Shown here piece after piece: positions 23,978 through 35,480 of a stretch of 64,000 bases of DNA (position 1 is its first letter; the number at the start of each line of letters is the position of its first letter). The notes under the pieces are model-generated. The model saw only the letters and a program-made list of their open reading frames with translations. It was not told where the DNA came from and searched no databases. A program made the position numbers and the translations under genes. The DNA comes from Eustoma russellianum (taxonomy: Eukaryota; Streptophyta; Magnoliopsida; Gentianales; Gentianaceae), in contig AP025042.1 in the NCBI GenBank assembly GCA_036186865.1, positions 12,579,545 through 12,643,544 of the forward strand, given 5' to 3'.

Positions 23978-24760
23978 TGTTATACCCAAAGAAAATCACT
24001 CTGTATCTTCGACTCTTATGAAGTGACTTAATAAAATATCAGTTCTTCCAAGTGCATTTTATTAAATTTTATTATTTCTTCTTCAATTAAATTTCCTTAA
24101 AGTAAATAGTATAAGAAATGGTATAAGTATATAAATATGTCTCAAGTGAAATGACAATTATACCGTCCAAATTTTAGTAGAAAAATCCGGCCTGTATGGA
24201 GTCTTGGAGACTCTAGAACAATCTCCCTTCTTAAAGCCAACTAACCACTTTATTAACCTCTTAAAGTAATTCTAAAAAGGCTTACACATGAAGTTAATAG
24301 CCTTATGACGTTGTTCCAAGGATTCTGAGGAATTCCCTCCTTTTTCCCCTAAGAACCGCCAGATGCAAACATGAGGGATCCATAAGATCTCCTTTATCTT
24401 AATACCCCAACTAACCACTTTAGTTACTTTTCTTTAAACAACCCTCAAAAGCAACCAAGTAGTAAATAGTCTAACACCATTAAATACCCTACATGATTAT
24501 GCCTATGCACATGAAGAGTCTCTCCTCCTCATCTTTATCTTAGCCGCCGGGTACATTCTCTTGTACCCCATGAAACCTTCTTCAAGATTGTCCTAGAAGC
24601 TTCATTCCATTTCTCTCTCACAATACTCTCAAGAGTTTATCCCAAGATAATCACTAAAGGCCTCTTGCACACTTAGGCTAATCTTCAATCATCTCATTTC
24701 ATACGGCTAGCTTGGACTAAGGAGACTCAAGACTATCTTCAAGCTCTAAATCTCATCTAG

Positions 24761-25577
24761 GTAAGTTGCATTCTAAATTCCAAAGTGAATTCCATATTTC
24801 AAATGATAAAGCTCACATTGTGCTTCTTTCTCCTTACAAAAACTGTGACTTATGAGACTTATTTTTATGCCAAAGAAATTTAAGAAAAGCTCTTTTGAAG
24901 ATAAGTTTTCAGTTTTTGAAAGAAAGATTCCTACGATACCATTAATTCCTGGCCAGTACAACCCGCTTTAGATCCGGGGTTAATTAATCTGATGATGATG
25001 ATTTTGACCGTCCAGGCCTGGAGATAATAGACCTGAGGATGATGATTATAACCGTCAAGGACCGGAGATAATAGACCTGAGGAGGATGATTTATGACCGT
25101 CCAGGTCCGGAGATAATAGACCTGTATGAACGTTTTCAGATCCGGAAATAATAGATCTGAAGGGAATGGTATAACCATTTCAGATCTGGAGATAATAGAT
25201 TTGAACCTTCTTTATTCCTCGTTTTATGACGATTATGTTTTGAAAGTAATGATGATCGAAATTGGTTTTTATCTCATCATGTTGCACTACATTTGCATAT
25301 TCATGCATATGGCATAAGATTGTAAATAGGATGCATAATCTACTATCACTTAAGTTGTGATCTTATTACCTTCTGTCACTTAAGTTATGATCTTATTACC
25401 TTCTGTCACTTAAGTTATGATCTTATTAACTTGCAGCTATTGGGTTGAAGGTCAGGTATGTCGGTAAACTTGAGATTCTTGGGATTTGGTTCTTGTGTAC
25501 AGTTTTCATTTAATTCTTGATTTTTTACGGTATACTTGCTGGTGACTTTGTCACTCTCCCTTTTATTTTTTCCCCAG
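24761..25577 (+). other. Intron-like segment in the gypsy 5' LTR
   Basis: It begins CTAG|GTAAGTTG and ends TTTTATTTTTTCCCCAG|AGC. Both edges recur at matching places in the 3' LTR (30836-33241) and in the minus-strand relative (61755-59375). The presumed downstream exon (AGCCTGCAGGGAATGG ... GGATTGACGATGAGCCT) is conserved between them. Splicing is inferred, not shown. Confidence 0.5.
24969..25206 (+). repeat. Tandem hairpin array in the gypsy 5' LTR
   Basis: Six units of about 33-45 bp. Most contain an inverted repeat around a near-constant loop. Examples are stem CAGGTC, loop CGGAGATAATA, stem GACCTG (25104-25124) and stem CAGATC, loop CGGAAATAATA, stem GATCTG (25138-25160). The other units are partly decayed. 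Confidence 0.8.
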
Positions 25578-25947
25578 AGCCTGCAGGGAATGGTGTAGAA
25601 TGGATTGACGATGAGCCTCGAGTTCCATACCCATAGACGTGAGAGTGGATTTCAGCTTAAGGATTTTTATGATGGGCTATGTTTTGTGGACTTATTTTGG
25701 AGACATGAATTTCGGATTTACCTATATTTTGCGGACATGGTTGTAAACTTTATGTCGGATATTCGGAATGGTTGCCTTTAATTTTTTTTATTTGGCCTTA
25801 GTTTTGCTTACATGTTAAAATGAAGACATTGTAGTCCATGATTTTGGCATGGACTGTGATATGTTATGTATTGACGCCTGGTACTTTCTGTAGCGAAGTA
25901 CGGCAGGTGCACCGTACCCGGGCAGGCCAAGTACGGGGCGCTACATG

Positions 25948-25959
25948 TGGTATCAGAGC
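25948..25959 (+). promoter_or_regulatory. Primer-binding site of the nested gypsy element
   Basis: TGGTATCAGAGC, 2 bp after the LTR end, is complementary to the 3' end of initiator Met tRNA. Confidence 0.95.
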
Positions 25960-26404
25960 CCAGGCTCTAGAGTCGGGCAGAATATAGAACTAAGTTATGA
26001 TTCTAGAAATCTAAGTTTGGTCTTAGTCCTAAGTCATGATCTTAGAAGAGTGTCGACTTTAGACTAGGATGACTTAGACTGGAATTAGGACCTTAACCTA
26101 ATGATTAAATCCTAGTCAATAAGATCCTAAATGTCTCAAAGTCTAGTCTGAATCTTATCTCCCCTTCTCTTTGCTTAAGTTTCCTTTAAGTTATGATTTT
26201 ATTTCTATCAAATATTATGATCCTTCCAACTCTGAATAAATTCCGGGCTAGACGAATAGGTGTAATTAACCTTACCCTTACTTGGGATGGGGCAGAAATT
26301 AATTTAGAATAGTAACATTTAGTCTACTCCTTTTCAGATATAAATAGATAGAACAATTATAATGGAAATTCTATATATTCATCAGGCTCACTGTTTAAAA
26401 CAAG

Positions 26405-27180
26405 ATGGCTTTGCGGTCTGGTAAACAGACATTATCACTGTCACCTCAAGGAAGTAGTGGGTTTTATTATCTTCAGCTAGTAAGAGCACGTATCCCAAGA
26501 TTTGCCGGGGAATCTAGTTCAGAGGAGGCGGAAAAATGGTTAAATGAAGTTCAAGGTAACTTGTTGATGATACAGGTGCCTGATAAGATAAGGGCACAAA
26601 TTGTTCAGCCGTTTCTGGTCGGTTAGGCCAGCCAATGGTGGAGGACTTGTATCCAGCCACTGCCCTGGCTGGTAACTTGACCAGCCAATGGTGGAGGACT
26701 TGTATCCAGCCACTGCCCTGGCTGGTAACTTGGGCCAAGTTCCTAGAAGAGTTTTGTGAATTTTTCCTCTCTCCGGACTTGATCATGAGGAGGATTGAGG
26801 AATTTGACATACTAAAACAAGAGCCAGGCATCACTGTCTCAGAATATGCTTGTCGTTTTATTACATTGGATCGATATGTTCCTTTGATCATGGAAGATGA
26901 AAAGCATAAGGTGATCAGTTTTATGCGTGGTCTAGAACTCCAGATCAAGATTCTGTTAGTCAATGAGTTTTCAAGAACTTTTGTAGAATTACTGGAGGAC
27001 TGCTACAGAGCAGAACGTGTTAGTACACTGACAGAGGGCCGAAATAGAAGATTTAACAAGTATACTAAGGAACAGAGTAGGAGGTGGGAGCCATATCCAT
27101 AGAGGGCTAACAAAGAGACAATCAAGGAACACCAATCTAGACCAGAGAGCGCCTGATCCAAAGATTCCTGAAACATCAAA
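26405..27180 (+). pseudogene. Gypsy gag remnant
   Basis: The ATG at 26405 opens MALRSGKQTLSLSPQG. The retrotransposon gag domain follows: RIPRFAGESSSEEAEKWL near 26490, then SQWWRTCIQPLPW, EEFCEFF and LLEDCYRAER. The frame is broken by a TAG at 26624 and by a 53-bp tandem duplication (26628-26680 and 26681-26733) that shifts the frame. The nucleocapsid zinc knuckle and protease are not found downstream, where 27180-27580 is degenerate. The product would have formed the virus-like particle. Confidence 0.88.
26628..26733 (+). repeat. 53-bp tandem duplication in gag
   Basis: Two successive copies of the block from CCAGCCAATGGTGGAGGACT through CTGGCTGGTAACTTG, nearly identical. The length is not a multiple of three, so the gag frame is shifted. 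Confidence 0.93.
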
Positions 27181-27579
27181 CACATAAACAGGTGCACCTA
27201 ATTGCGCAATTTAAATACAAAGTACCTATGTTCTAGTTTGCCTATTAACCAATTATAAATGGTAATGCCAAAGATCGAACTAGTGCAATGAGATAAGGAA
27301 CCTTGGAAAGATTTCTACATAGTCAATAATATGGTGGATGAAGAAGGCGATTAGATTAGCACCGCTGAAGCATAAAAAGCTAGAGTACGTTACGCAATTA
27401 TTTTTATAGATTATTAAGAATCAGATAAGTACCCTGATAGTTAGAGCACCTAAAATCCCAAATACAAGCAGTAAGTTACGATTCTAGAAAAACAGGTCTG
27501 GATCCTAATCCAATACGTTCAGGATATGTGGTAGAAAGAGAATCAGAAAATAACGCAAAGCCGAGGATATTCCGAAAAC

Positions 27580-28480
27580 CAAGTTCAGGACGCGTTATGA
27601 GCATTACGAATTCCTTGTGATGCCATTCGGATTGGCATTCATGGACCTTATGAATCGAATATTTGAAGAACAACTAGATAAGTTTGTTGTGGTTTTTATT
27701 GATGATATCCTGATCTATTCGCCAGATGAAGAATCTCATCCAGCCCATTTCAGGATCGTCCCTGATATCTTACGGAAGAAGCAGCTGCACACCAAATTTA
27801 GTAAATGCAAATTTTGGCCGCACAGTGTATCATTTCTTGGCCATGTCATATCTGAGAAAAGGATATCGGTGGATCCCAAAGAGATTGAAGCTATCACAGA
27901 ATGGCTAAGGCCAACGAATGTCACAGACGTGTAAAGATTTCTTGGTCTCGCTGGCTACTATCGCAAATTCGTTGAAGGATTTTCTAGGATTTCTATGCCT
28001 CTCACCCGACTGATGCAAAAGAAGACAAAGTCCGAATGAAATTTGGATTGCGAAAGGAGCTTTACAGAGTCGAAGGAGAAGTTGACATCAGCTCGAATTT
28101 CGGCTCAACCTATTCCCGGTGAGAGTTTTGTGGTGTATAGCGATGCCTCGAAAAACGGCCTCGGATGTGTGTTGATGCAGAAAGATCGAGTCATTGCATA
28201 TGCATCCCATCAGCTGAAGCCGTTAGAACAGAATTATCCAGTCCATGACCTCGAGCTTGCGGCTGTAGTTTTCACTCTAAAGATATGGAGGCATTATCTA
28301 TACGGTGAAAAGTGCGAAATCTTTATCGACCACAAAAGCCTTAAGTACCTTTTCACCCTGAATGAGCTAAATATGCGGCAACGCCGATGGCTAGAGCTGA
28401 TAAAGGATTATGATCTCTAAATCTAGTACCATCCAGGAAATGCTAATAGAGTTGCCAACGCTTTGAGTTGAAAAACAAGC
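27580..28480 (+). pseudogene. Gypsy reverse transcriptase (C-terminal part) and RNase H
   Basis: The RT fragment begins at VMPFGLAFMDLMNRIF. It contains the catalytic FIDD at 27695-27706 (VVVFIDDILIYS), then CKFWPHSVSFLGHVIS and FLGLAGYYRKFVEGFS. RNase H follows from about 28095: VVYSDASKNGLGCVLMQ with catalytic Asp, then LELAAVVFTLKIWRHYLYG and DHKSLKYLF. Stops occur at 27932, in the connection near 28037 and at 28418. The N-terminal fingers of RT and the protease are missing. Confidence 0.9.
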
Positions 28481-28599
28481 CATCCGCGTCAACCGCCTTT
28501 GCAGCGCGATATGGAAGAGTTTGACCTTGAGGTAGTTGATTCCATTGATGATGTTCTTGCTAAGTTGGTTTTGATTCCTTCCTTAATATATAAAATTAA

Positions 28600-30010
28600 A
28601 TAGGCTCAAGAAAAGGATGAAGCTTTGAGAAAGATCAAGGACAAGTTGAAAATGAAGCCATCTGAAGATTTTGAGGTCTGCGGTGATGACAGCCTATGGT
28701 TCAGGGGTCGGTTATGTGTACCCAATAAGGATGTTATAAAGAATGAAGTGTTGCAGGAAGCGCATAGTTCTCGCCTATCCATTCATCCAGGAGCCAACAA
28801 GATGTATCAAGATTTAAAGCAAAAGTTCTGGCGGCATGACATGAAGAAACAAATTGCTTAATCCGTAGAGAAATGTCTTATCTGCCAAAGGGTGAAAGCG
28901 GAGCATCAAAGACCCGCAGGATTGTTGCAGCCCCTTGAAGTTCCTGAGTGGAAATGGGATCACGTCACTATGGATTTCGTGACTGACCTACAAAGGACAA
29001 AGAATGGATATGATGCTATTTGGGTTGTGGTTGATCGTTTGACGAAGTCTGCCCATTTCATGGCCATGTCAATCAAAGCCTCTATGGAGAAATTGGCTTC
29101 CCTGTATATTGATTAGATTGTAGGCTTTCACGGAGTACCCATGAGTATAGTTTGTGACCGCGACCCTCGTTTCACTTCTAGACTTTGGTCAGCCTTCCAA
29201 AAAGCGATGGGTACTGAAATTCAGATGAGTTCAGCGTTTCATCCTCAAACTGATGGCAAATCGAAAAGAACCATCCAAACACTGGAGGGCATGTTATGTG
29301 CTTGTATCCTTTATTTTGGAGGAAGTTGTGACAAAAGTCTCAAGTTAGTGGAGTTTTCCTATAATAATAGCTATCACCGATCCATTGGAATGGCCCCTTA
29401 TGAAGCGTTGTATGGAAGGAAATGACGATCTCCACTTTATTGGGATGAAATTGGAGACAAAGTTTTTGCAGGACCCGACCTAGTGGAGCAAAGACGAGAA
29501 AAAGTGATGATTGTCAAGCAAAGGTTGAAGGGGGCTCAAGACAGAAGCAAAGTTTGGACCGACAAAAAGCGCCGACCATTGGAATTCCACGCAGGTGAGA
29601 AAGTGTTTTTGAAGGTCTCGCCATCGAAGGGTGTAAAAAGATTTGGCGTAAAAGGTAAATTGAGTCCAAGATTCATCAGGCCATATGAAGTTCTTGAAAG
29701 GATTAGATAAGTTGCCTACCGGTTAGCACTACCACCATCGTTGTATTAGCTACACGATGTATTTCACGTATCCCAGCTTCGCCCGTACGTGCACGAGCCC
29801 TGTCATATCCTCAAGGAGCAGCCGTTGAAATTTGAAGCTGATGTGTCTTATGAAGAAGAGCCTGAGGATATTATTGATCGGAAGGAAAAGGACCTAAGAA
29901 ATCGATCTATTCCCATGGTTAAAGTGCAATAGAAGCACCACTCTGTTGATGAAGCCACTTGGGAGACAGAAGAAAGCATGAGGATCTCATACCCACATCT
30001 CTTTGACTAG
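28600..30010 (+). pseudogene. Gypsy integrase with chromodomain-like C-terminus
   Basis: Zinc-binding segment HSSRLSIHPG ... CLICQ (28765-28890), core MDFVTDL (about 28970), DRDPRF (about 29155) and KRTIQTLEGML (about 29270) giving the D-D-E triad. A GMAPYEALYGRK block, a GKLSPRFIRPYEV block (the GPY module with G changed to R) and a chromodomain-like tail follow (NRSIPMVKVQ to DEATWETEESMR and YPHLFD, 29895-30008). In-frame stops lie at 28859, 29114, 29423, 29707, 29745 and 29930. The order and chromodomain identify a chromovirus. Confidence 0.9.
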
Positions 30011-30042
30011 TGCTCATAAGTTTCGAGGGCGAAACTTGTTAT

Positions 30043-30054
30043 AAGAGGGGAGGA
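30043..30054 (+). promoter_or_regulatory. Polypurine tract of the nested gypsy element
   Basis: AAGAGGGGAGGA directly before the 3' LTR start TGTTGTACCC. Confidence 0.92.
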
Positions 30055-30835
30055 TGTTGTACCCAACGAAAATCACTCTTTATCTTCGACTTTTATGAAG
30101 TGACTTAATAAAATATCAGTTCTTCTAAGTGCATTCTATTAAGTTTTATTATTTCTTCTTCATGTAAATTTCCTTGAAGTAAATAGTTTAAGGAATGGTA
30201 TAAGTATATAAGTATGTCTCAAGTGAAGTGACAATTATACCCTCCCAATTTTAGTAGAAAAATCCGGTCTGTATGGAGTCTTGGAGACTCTAGAATAATC
30301 TCCTTTCTTAAAGCCAACTAACCACTATTAACCACTTAAAGTAATTCTAAAAAGGCTTACACATGAAGTTAATAGACTTATGATGTTGTTCCAAGAATTT
30401 TGAAGAATTCTTTCCTTTCTCCCCTAAGAACCGCCGGATGCAAACATGAGGGATCCATGAGATCTCCTTTATCTTAATACCCTAACTAACCACTTTAGTT
30501 ACTTTTCTTTAAACAACCCTCAAAAGCAACCAAGTAGTAAATAGCCTAACATCACTAAAGACCCTCCATGATTATGCCCATGCACATGAAGAGTCTCTCC
30601 TCCTCATCTTTATCTTAGCCGCCGGGTACCTTCTCTTGTACCCCATGAAACCTTCTTCAAGATTGTCCTAGAAGCTTCATTCTATTTCTCTCTCACAATA
30701 CTCTCAAGAGTTTATCCCAAGCTAATCACTAAAGGCCTCTTGCACACTTAGGCTAATCTTCAATCATCTCATTTCATACGGCTAGCTTGGACTAAGGAGA
30801 CTCAAGACTATCTTCAAGCTCTAAATCTCATCTAG

Positions 30836-33241
30836 GTAAGTTGCATTCTAAATTCCAAAGTGAATTCCATATTTCAAATGATAAAGCTCACATTGTGCTT
30901 CTTTCTCCTTACAAAAACTGTGACCCCTAATGGGCACTAGGGAAAGATCTCTCAAGCTATTAGGAGAAGCTAGCATGTTGGTGGGTTGGATCTCTTTCAA
31001 TCCCCATTTGAGCTCTATTTTGGTAAGGAAATCTAGCCTCAATCTAGCTCTCTTATTCATTTAAGTGGTAGCTAATGTTCTCCTATATTTCCCCTCCCAA
31101 ACTGTATGTTCCTTAGTGAAGTTGGAGAAAACTTCAATCCATTTCAACCAAGGCTCAAGCTAGAGAAAGTTTCTAAGCTCAAAGAGGCAAGTATATTCTA
31201 GACATTCTTGACTTATTTGTGAAATTGTATGTTTGAATGTCTAGTTATTTTTAAGTCATGAATCTTAGTTGGAGTACAAAGTTTAAAGCATGAGAAATTG
31301 GTTGTTTTATAAAGGAAAATGTTGGCGTGTTGATTGATTTTCTATATGGATATGTTACGTGCCTAACTTGAATATGATATGAGACCTACTCTTGAGAAAA
31401 TGGGGCTGTTTTGGTGATTAATTGAAAAGTGAACTAGTTTTGTTAAGAATAGACTTTATGATGCATAAAATGTATCAAAAATGGCATGTTCTATATGTAG
31501 TTTCTGGGACTGTTGGCGTGGGTATGGCGTAGCTTAAAGAACACTAGGAGACCTGAAAATTTCATATTTGAATGTGCACTTGGTGGTTAGCAAGTTATTT
31601 TAGGGGTTAAAGTTAGTTGGGAAATGCTTGAATCATAAAAGTGATGAAATGTAAGATTCTCTGAAACTGGACAGTTTTGAGTAGCAAATTTTTTGGCCTG
31701 AAAATGAACCTTAAGAGTTTGCAATTGAGCTAAATTTTGGTGTGTTGGTAGCTTGATATGTGTAGTAAATTTTTGAGGTGGAAATTCTATAAAAGAGCTT
31801 GTGGTATGGCCTCAATGGAATTTGTAGTAAGAATAGGTCACTGCAGATTCTGCAGGTACCTAGACTGAGAAAGATACTAAATGACCCTTTTAAACATATT
31901 GGATTGCCTTGAAATTATTATGGTAATTATCTAAGGCATAGATGTACACGTCCATGTAAGGAAATTGGCTTGAAACCACTGTTTTAAGGGTTAACGATTG
32001 AGATGAAGATCACGGTAAAAAACTGGATAATAGGGCAGTCTGATGGCATGTATTGTGAGGCCTTGATCTTGTTTATTTAGACTTGTAGGTGATGTTTGGG
32101 CATCTGAATTTTGTTCCTTAGTATGTTGGCTATGTTTTTCAGGTGATAGTCCTAATTGAATATGGTTTTATGGCCCTTGAAACTAAGGGAAGGCGGGTAC
32201 TGCGCTGCAGAATTCTGTGGTACCCCTTGATGGAAATTTAATGTCTTAAGGATCTTAGCCACCTTGAAATTTTTTGAAATTTTTTATGGTATTTAGCTAA
32301 GATTCCATTATGCATGTTATGGCAAGAGTTTATGGAAATAGGCTCTGAATTGATGATTTTGAGGCTGTGTGAACAGGGCATTGCTGCTGGACAATTTTCC
32401 ATGTTAGGAGACAAGTTCGGATATGCTTCCTATGATGTATTTAGTCATGAATTGCATGTTTCATATCATGCGTTGCATTCTCCATGTTCATGAGACTTAT
32501 GAGACTGATTTTTATGCCAAAGAAATTTAGGAAAACCTCTTTTGAAGATAAGTTTTCAGTTTTTGAAAGAAAGATTCCTACGGCACCATTAATTCCTGGC
32601 CAGTACAACCCGCTCCAGATCCAGGGTTAATTGATCTGATGATGATGATTATGACCGTCCATGCTCGGAGATAATAGAACTGAGGATGATGATTATGACC
32701 GTCCAGGCCTAGAGATAATAGACCTTAGAAGGATGCTTTATGACCGTACAGGTCCGGAGATAATAGACCCGATGATGATGATTGATTGTATGACCGTTTT
32801 CAGATCCGGAAATAATAGATCTGAAGGGAATGGTATGACCGTTTCAGATCCAGAGATAATAGATCTGAACCCTCTCTATTACTCGTTTTATGACGATTAT
32901 GTTTTGAAATTAATGATGATCGAAATTAGTTTTTATCTCATCATGTGTCACTACATTTGTATATTCATGCACATGGCATATGATTGTAAATAGGATGCTT
33001 AATCTACTATTACTTAAGTTGTGATCTTATTACCTTCTGTCACTTAAGTTATGATCTTATTACCTTCTGTCACTTAAATTATGGTCTTATTACCTTCCGG
33101 CTATTGCGTTGAAGGTCAGGTATGTCGGGAAAGTTGAGATTCTTGGGATTTGGTTCTTGTGTATAGTTTTCATTTAATTCATGATTGTTTATGTTATACT
33201 TGCTGGTGACTTTGTCACTCACCCTTTTATTTTTCCCCCAG
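30836..33241 (+). other. Intron-like segment in the gypsy 3' LTR
   Basis: CTAG|GTAAGTTG at the left and TTTTATTTTTCCCCCAG|AGCC at the right, 2,406 bp. This is almost the same size as in the minus relative (2,381 bp). The hairpin array lies inside it. Confidence 0.5.
32605..32871 (+). repeat. Tandem hairpin array in the gypsy 3' LTR
   Basis: Counterpart of 24969-25206. The clearest units have CAGATC and GATCTG arms (near 32616, 32810 and 32847) and one has CAGGTC with GACCCG (near 32750). Loops are CGGAGATAATA-like. Confidence 0.8.
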
Positions 33242-33616
33242 AGCCTGCAGAGAATGGTGTAGAGTGGATTGACGATGAGCCTTGAGTTCCGTACCCTTAG
33301 ACGTGAGAGTGGATTTAACCTTAAGGATTTTTATGATGGGCTATGTTTTGTGGGCTTATTTTGGGGACATGAATTTTGGATTTACCTTTATTTTGCAGAC
33401 ATGATTGTAAACTTTATGTTAGATATTCGGAATGGTTTCCTTTAAAAGCTTTTTTATTCTGCCTAAATTTTTCTTACCAGTTAAAATGAAGACATTGTAG
33501 TCCACGATTTTGGCATGGACTGTGATATGTTATGCATTGGCGCCTGGTACTTTCCATAGAGAAGTACGGCATGTGCACCGTGCCTGGGCAGGCTGAGTAC
33601 GGGGCGCTACAATTTA

Positions 33617-34190
33617 ACTCATCAACCATAGACATCTCAAATTCGGATTTCATGCACGTTTCAAATTCTTCTGCTAGCTTATGACATGTAGATCCAAAGA
33701 CAATATCATCAACATAAATTTGAATAATAAGTAAATCTAATTTTTCTTGTTTCAAGAATAAAGTACTATCTATGGTTCCTCTCTTAAATCCATTTTCTAA
33801 AAGAAAGTAAGCAAAACGATCGTACTAAGTCCTAGGTGCTTTTTTGGAACCATATAGTGCCTTCTGTAACTTATACACATGATTAGGATATTTTATATCC
33901 CAAAGCCGGGTGGTTGTTTTACATAGACTTCTTCTTGTAAAAACCGTTTAAGAATGCACTTTTTACGTCCATTTGATAAAGCTTAAATTTCTTTATAGAA
34001 GAAATATCAAGCAATAATCGTATAGCTTTTAAGCGTGCTATGGGTGCAAATGTTTCTTCCTGATCTATTCCCTCTTCTTGATTATATCTTTGTGCTACAA
34101 GCCTCCCTTTGTTTCTAACAACCTTACCATCTTCATTCATTATGTTTCTAAAGACCCACTTTGTGCCTATTATCATTTTATCTTGTGGTC
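33617..34190 (-). pseudogene. Copia reverse transcriptase, N-terminal and palm part
   Basis: Minus-strand reading gives IIGTKWVFRNIMNEDG, GRLVAQRYNQEEGIDQEETF, APIARLKAIRLLL and YQMDVKSAFLNGF near 33945-34175, then IQIYVDDIVFGS with the catalytic YVDD at 33705-33716. Frameshifts separate the two blocks, and the frame is then cut by the gypsy element. Confidence 0.92.
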
Positions 34191-35480
34191 AGGATACTAA
34201 ATCCCACACATCGTCTCTTGTGAATTAATTTAGTTCATCGTACATACCGTCAATCCAAGAAGAATCATTCAAAGCATCAAACACATTCTTGGGTTCTATT
34301 TCAAATATTATAGCATGGAATTGATTTATTTCATCTTGATTTATTCTACGTGGTCGCCACCTTGCGTTATGTCGCCTATGATGAGGTCGTGTGGGTGATC
34401 CCTATGCCATCATAGTTGATTATTTTCTAAGTTTTCATGCATTTCTACATGATCATGCATTTCTAGTATGTCGTGTTCATCATGTACGATATTTTCATTT
34501 ATATCATCTAACACGGGCTTTAGTTCAAAATCATCATCATATTCTTTATTTATTTCAAGTTCACCAAAGTCATTAAATTTCACATGAATCGATTCTAAAA
34601 TCTGTCTAGTGATAGGATCATAACATCTATATGCCTTAGAATTCACAGAATATCCACCAAAGATGCATTCAATGGATTTAGACTCAAATTTACCTAGATT
34701 ATCTTTTGTGTTTAATACAAAGCATCTACAACCAAACACACAAAAATAATCAATCTTAGGCATGCGATCATTTAAAATCTCGTAAGGGGATTTTGTTTAT
34801 TTTCTTTCTAATCGATAAGCGGTTAACTATATAGCATGCACAATTTACGGCTTCCGTCCATAAAAATCTAGGAAGTTTATTTTCACATAGCATAGTGCTT
34901 GCAATTTCTTGTAGTAACCTATTCTTTCTTTCTACTACTTCGTTTAATTGTGGTGTTCTAGGTGGTGAAAACTCATGTTTAATACCTTTTTCTTCACAAA
35001 ATGCAATCATGTCCTTATTTTTGAATTCACCGCCTCTATTGCTCCTATTCTTTTTCACATTTAAACCATATTCATTTTCAAGTTGTTTAATTAATTTAGC
35101 AATCTTAACGGCATTATCGTCTTTATTTGCAAGAAATAAAGTCCATATATAGCGAGAAAATCGTCAACGATGACACATGCATAATGTCGCCCACCAAGAC
35201 TTCTAGTACAATAGGACCAAACAAATCAATGTGTAATAATTCTAAGACTCTAGATGTGCTAATTTCATTCTTAGACTTAAGTGATTCACGTGTTTGTTTG
35301 CCTTTATACAAGATTCACACAACTTAAAGTTGTCTAAATCAAGTTAGGCAATCCTCGTACTAGATTCTTTTGTTGAAGTTTCTCAAGAGTTGAGATGCCG
35401 ATGTTCCCTAACCGCCTATGCTAAAAATTCACGTTAGGTTCATTTGACATAAAACATTTTACTTTAACGTCTAACATGTC
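34191..35480 (-). pseudogene. Copia integrase region
   Basis: In sense order: a degraded GAG-pre-integrase zinc segment (CESCIKANKH-like, near 35290-35330), core blocks SNRGGEFKNKDMIAFC (near 35020) and HEFSPPRTPQLNEVVERKN (34920-34975) with catalytic Asp and Glu equivalents, LPRFLWTEAVNCACYIVNR, and the post-core VFGCRCFVLNTKDNLGKFE and YSVNSKAYRCYD blocks (34620-34730). Several stops and shifts are present. It precedes RT, which is the Ty1/copia gene order. Confidence 0.9.

Larger units (their letters stand above)
23978..25945 (+). repeat. 5' LTR of the nested gypsy element, with internal deletion
   Basis: It runs from TGTTATACCCAAAG to GGGGCGCTACA and is 1,968 bp. The 3' LTR is 3,557 bp. 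Alignment by eye shows a single 1.57-kb block missing at 24849, where ACTGTGAC joins TTATGAGACT. The block corresponds to 30925-32496 of the 3' LTR. The outer parts match closely. Confidence 0.93.
23978..33611 (+). mobile_element. Ty3/gypsy chromovirus nested inside the copia pol gene
   Basis: Complete in order: 5' LTR, primer site, leader, gag, RT, RNase H, integrase with zinc-binding and D-D-E segments, chromodomain-like C-terminus, polypurine tract and 3' LTR. Perfect ATTTA duplications flank it (23973-23977 and 33612-33616). RT before integrase plus a chromodomain places it among chromoviruses, probably the Tekay/Del side (inference). The protease and the N-terminal part of RT are missing between about 27180 and 27580. 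Stops and frameshifts throughout make it non-autonomous. It inserted after the copia element. Confidence 0.94.
30055..33611 (+). repeat. 3' LTR of the nested gypsy element (3,557 bp)
   Basis: It runs from TGTTGTACCCAACG to GGGGCGCTACA and is followed by the ATTTA target duplication. It keeps the 1.57-kb block lost from the 5' LTR. Its length agrees with the related LTR at 58993-62455 (3,463 bp), so this is the ancestral size. Confidence 0.94.
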
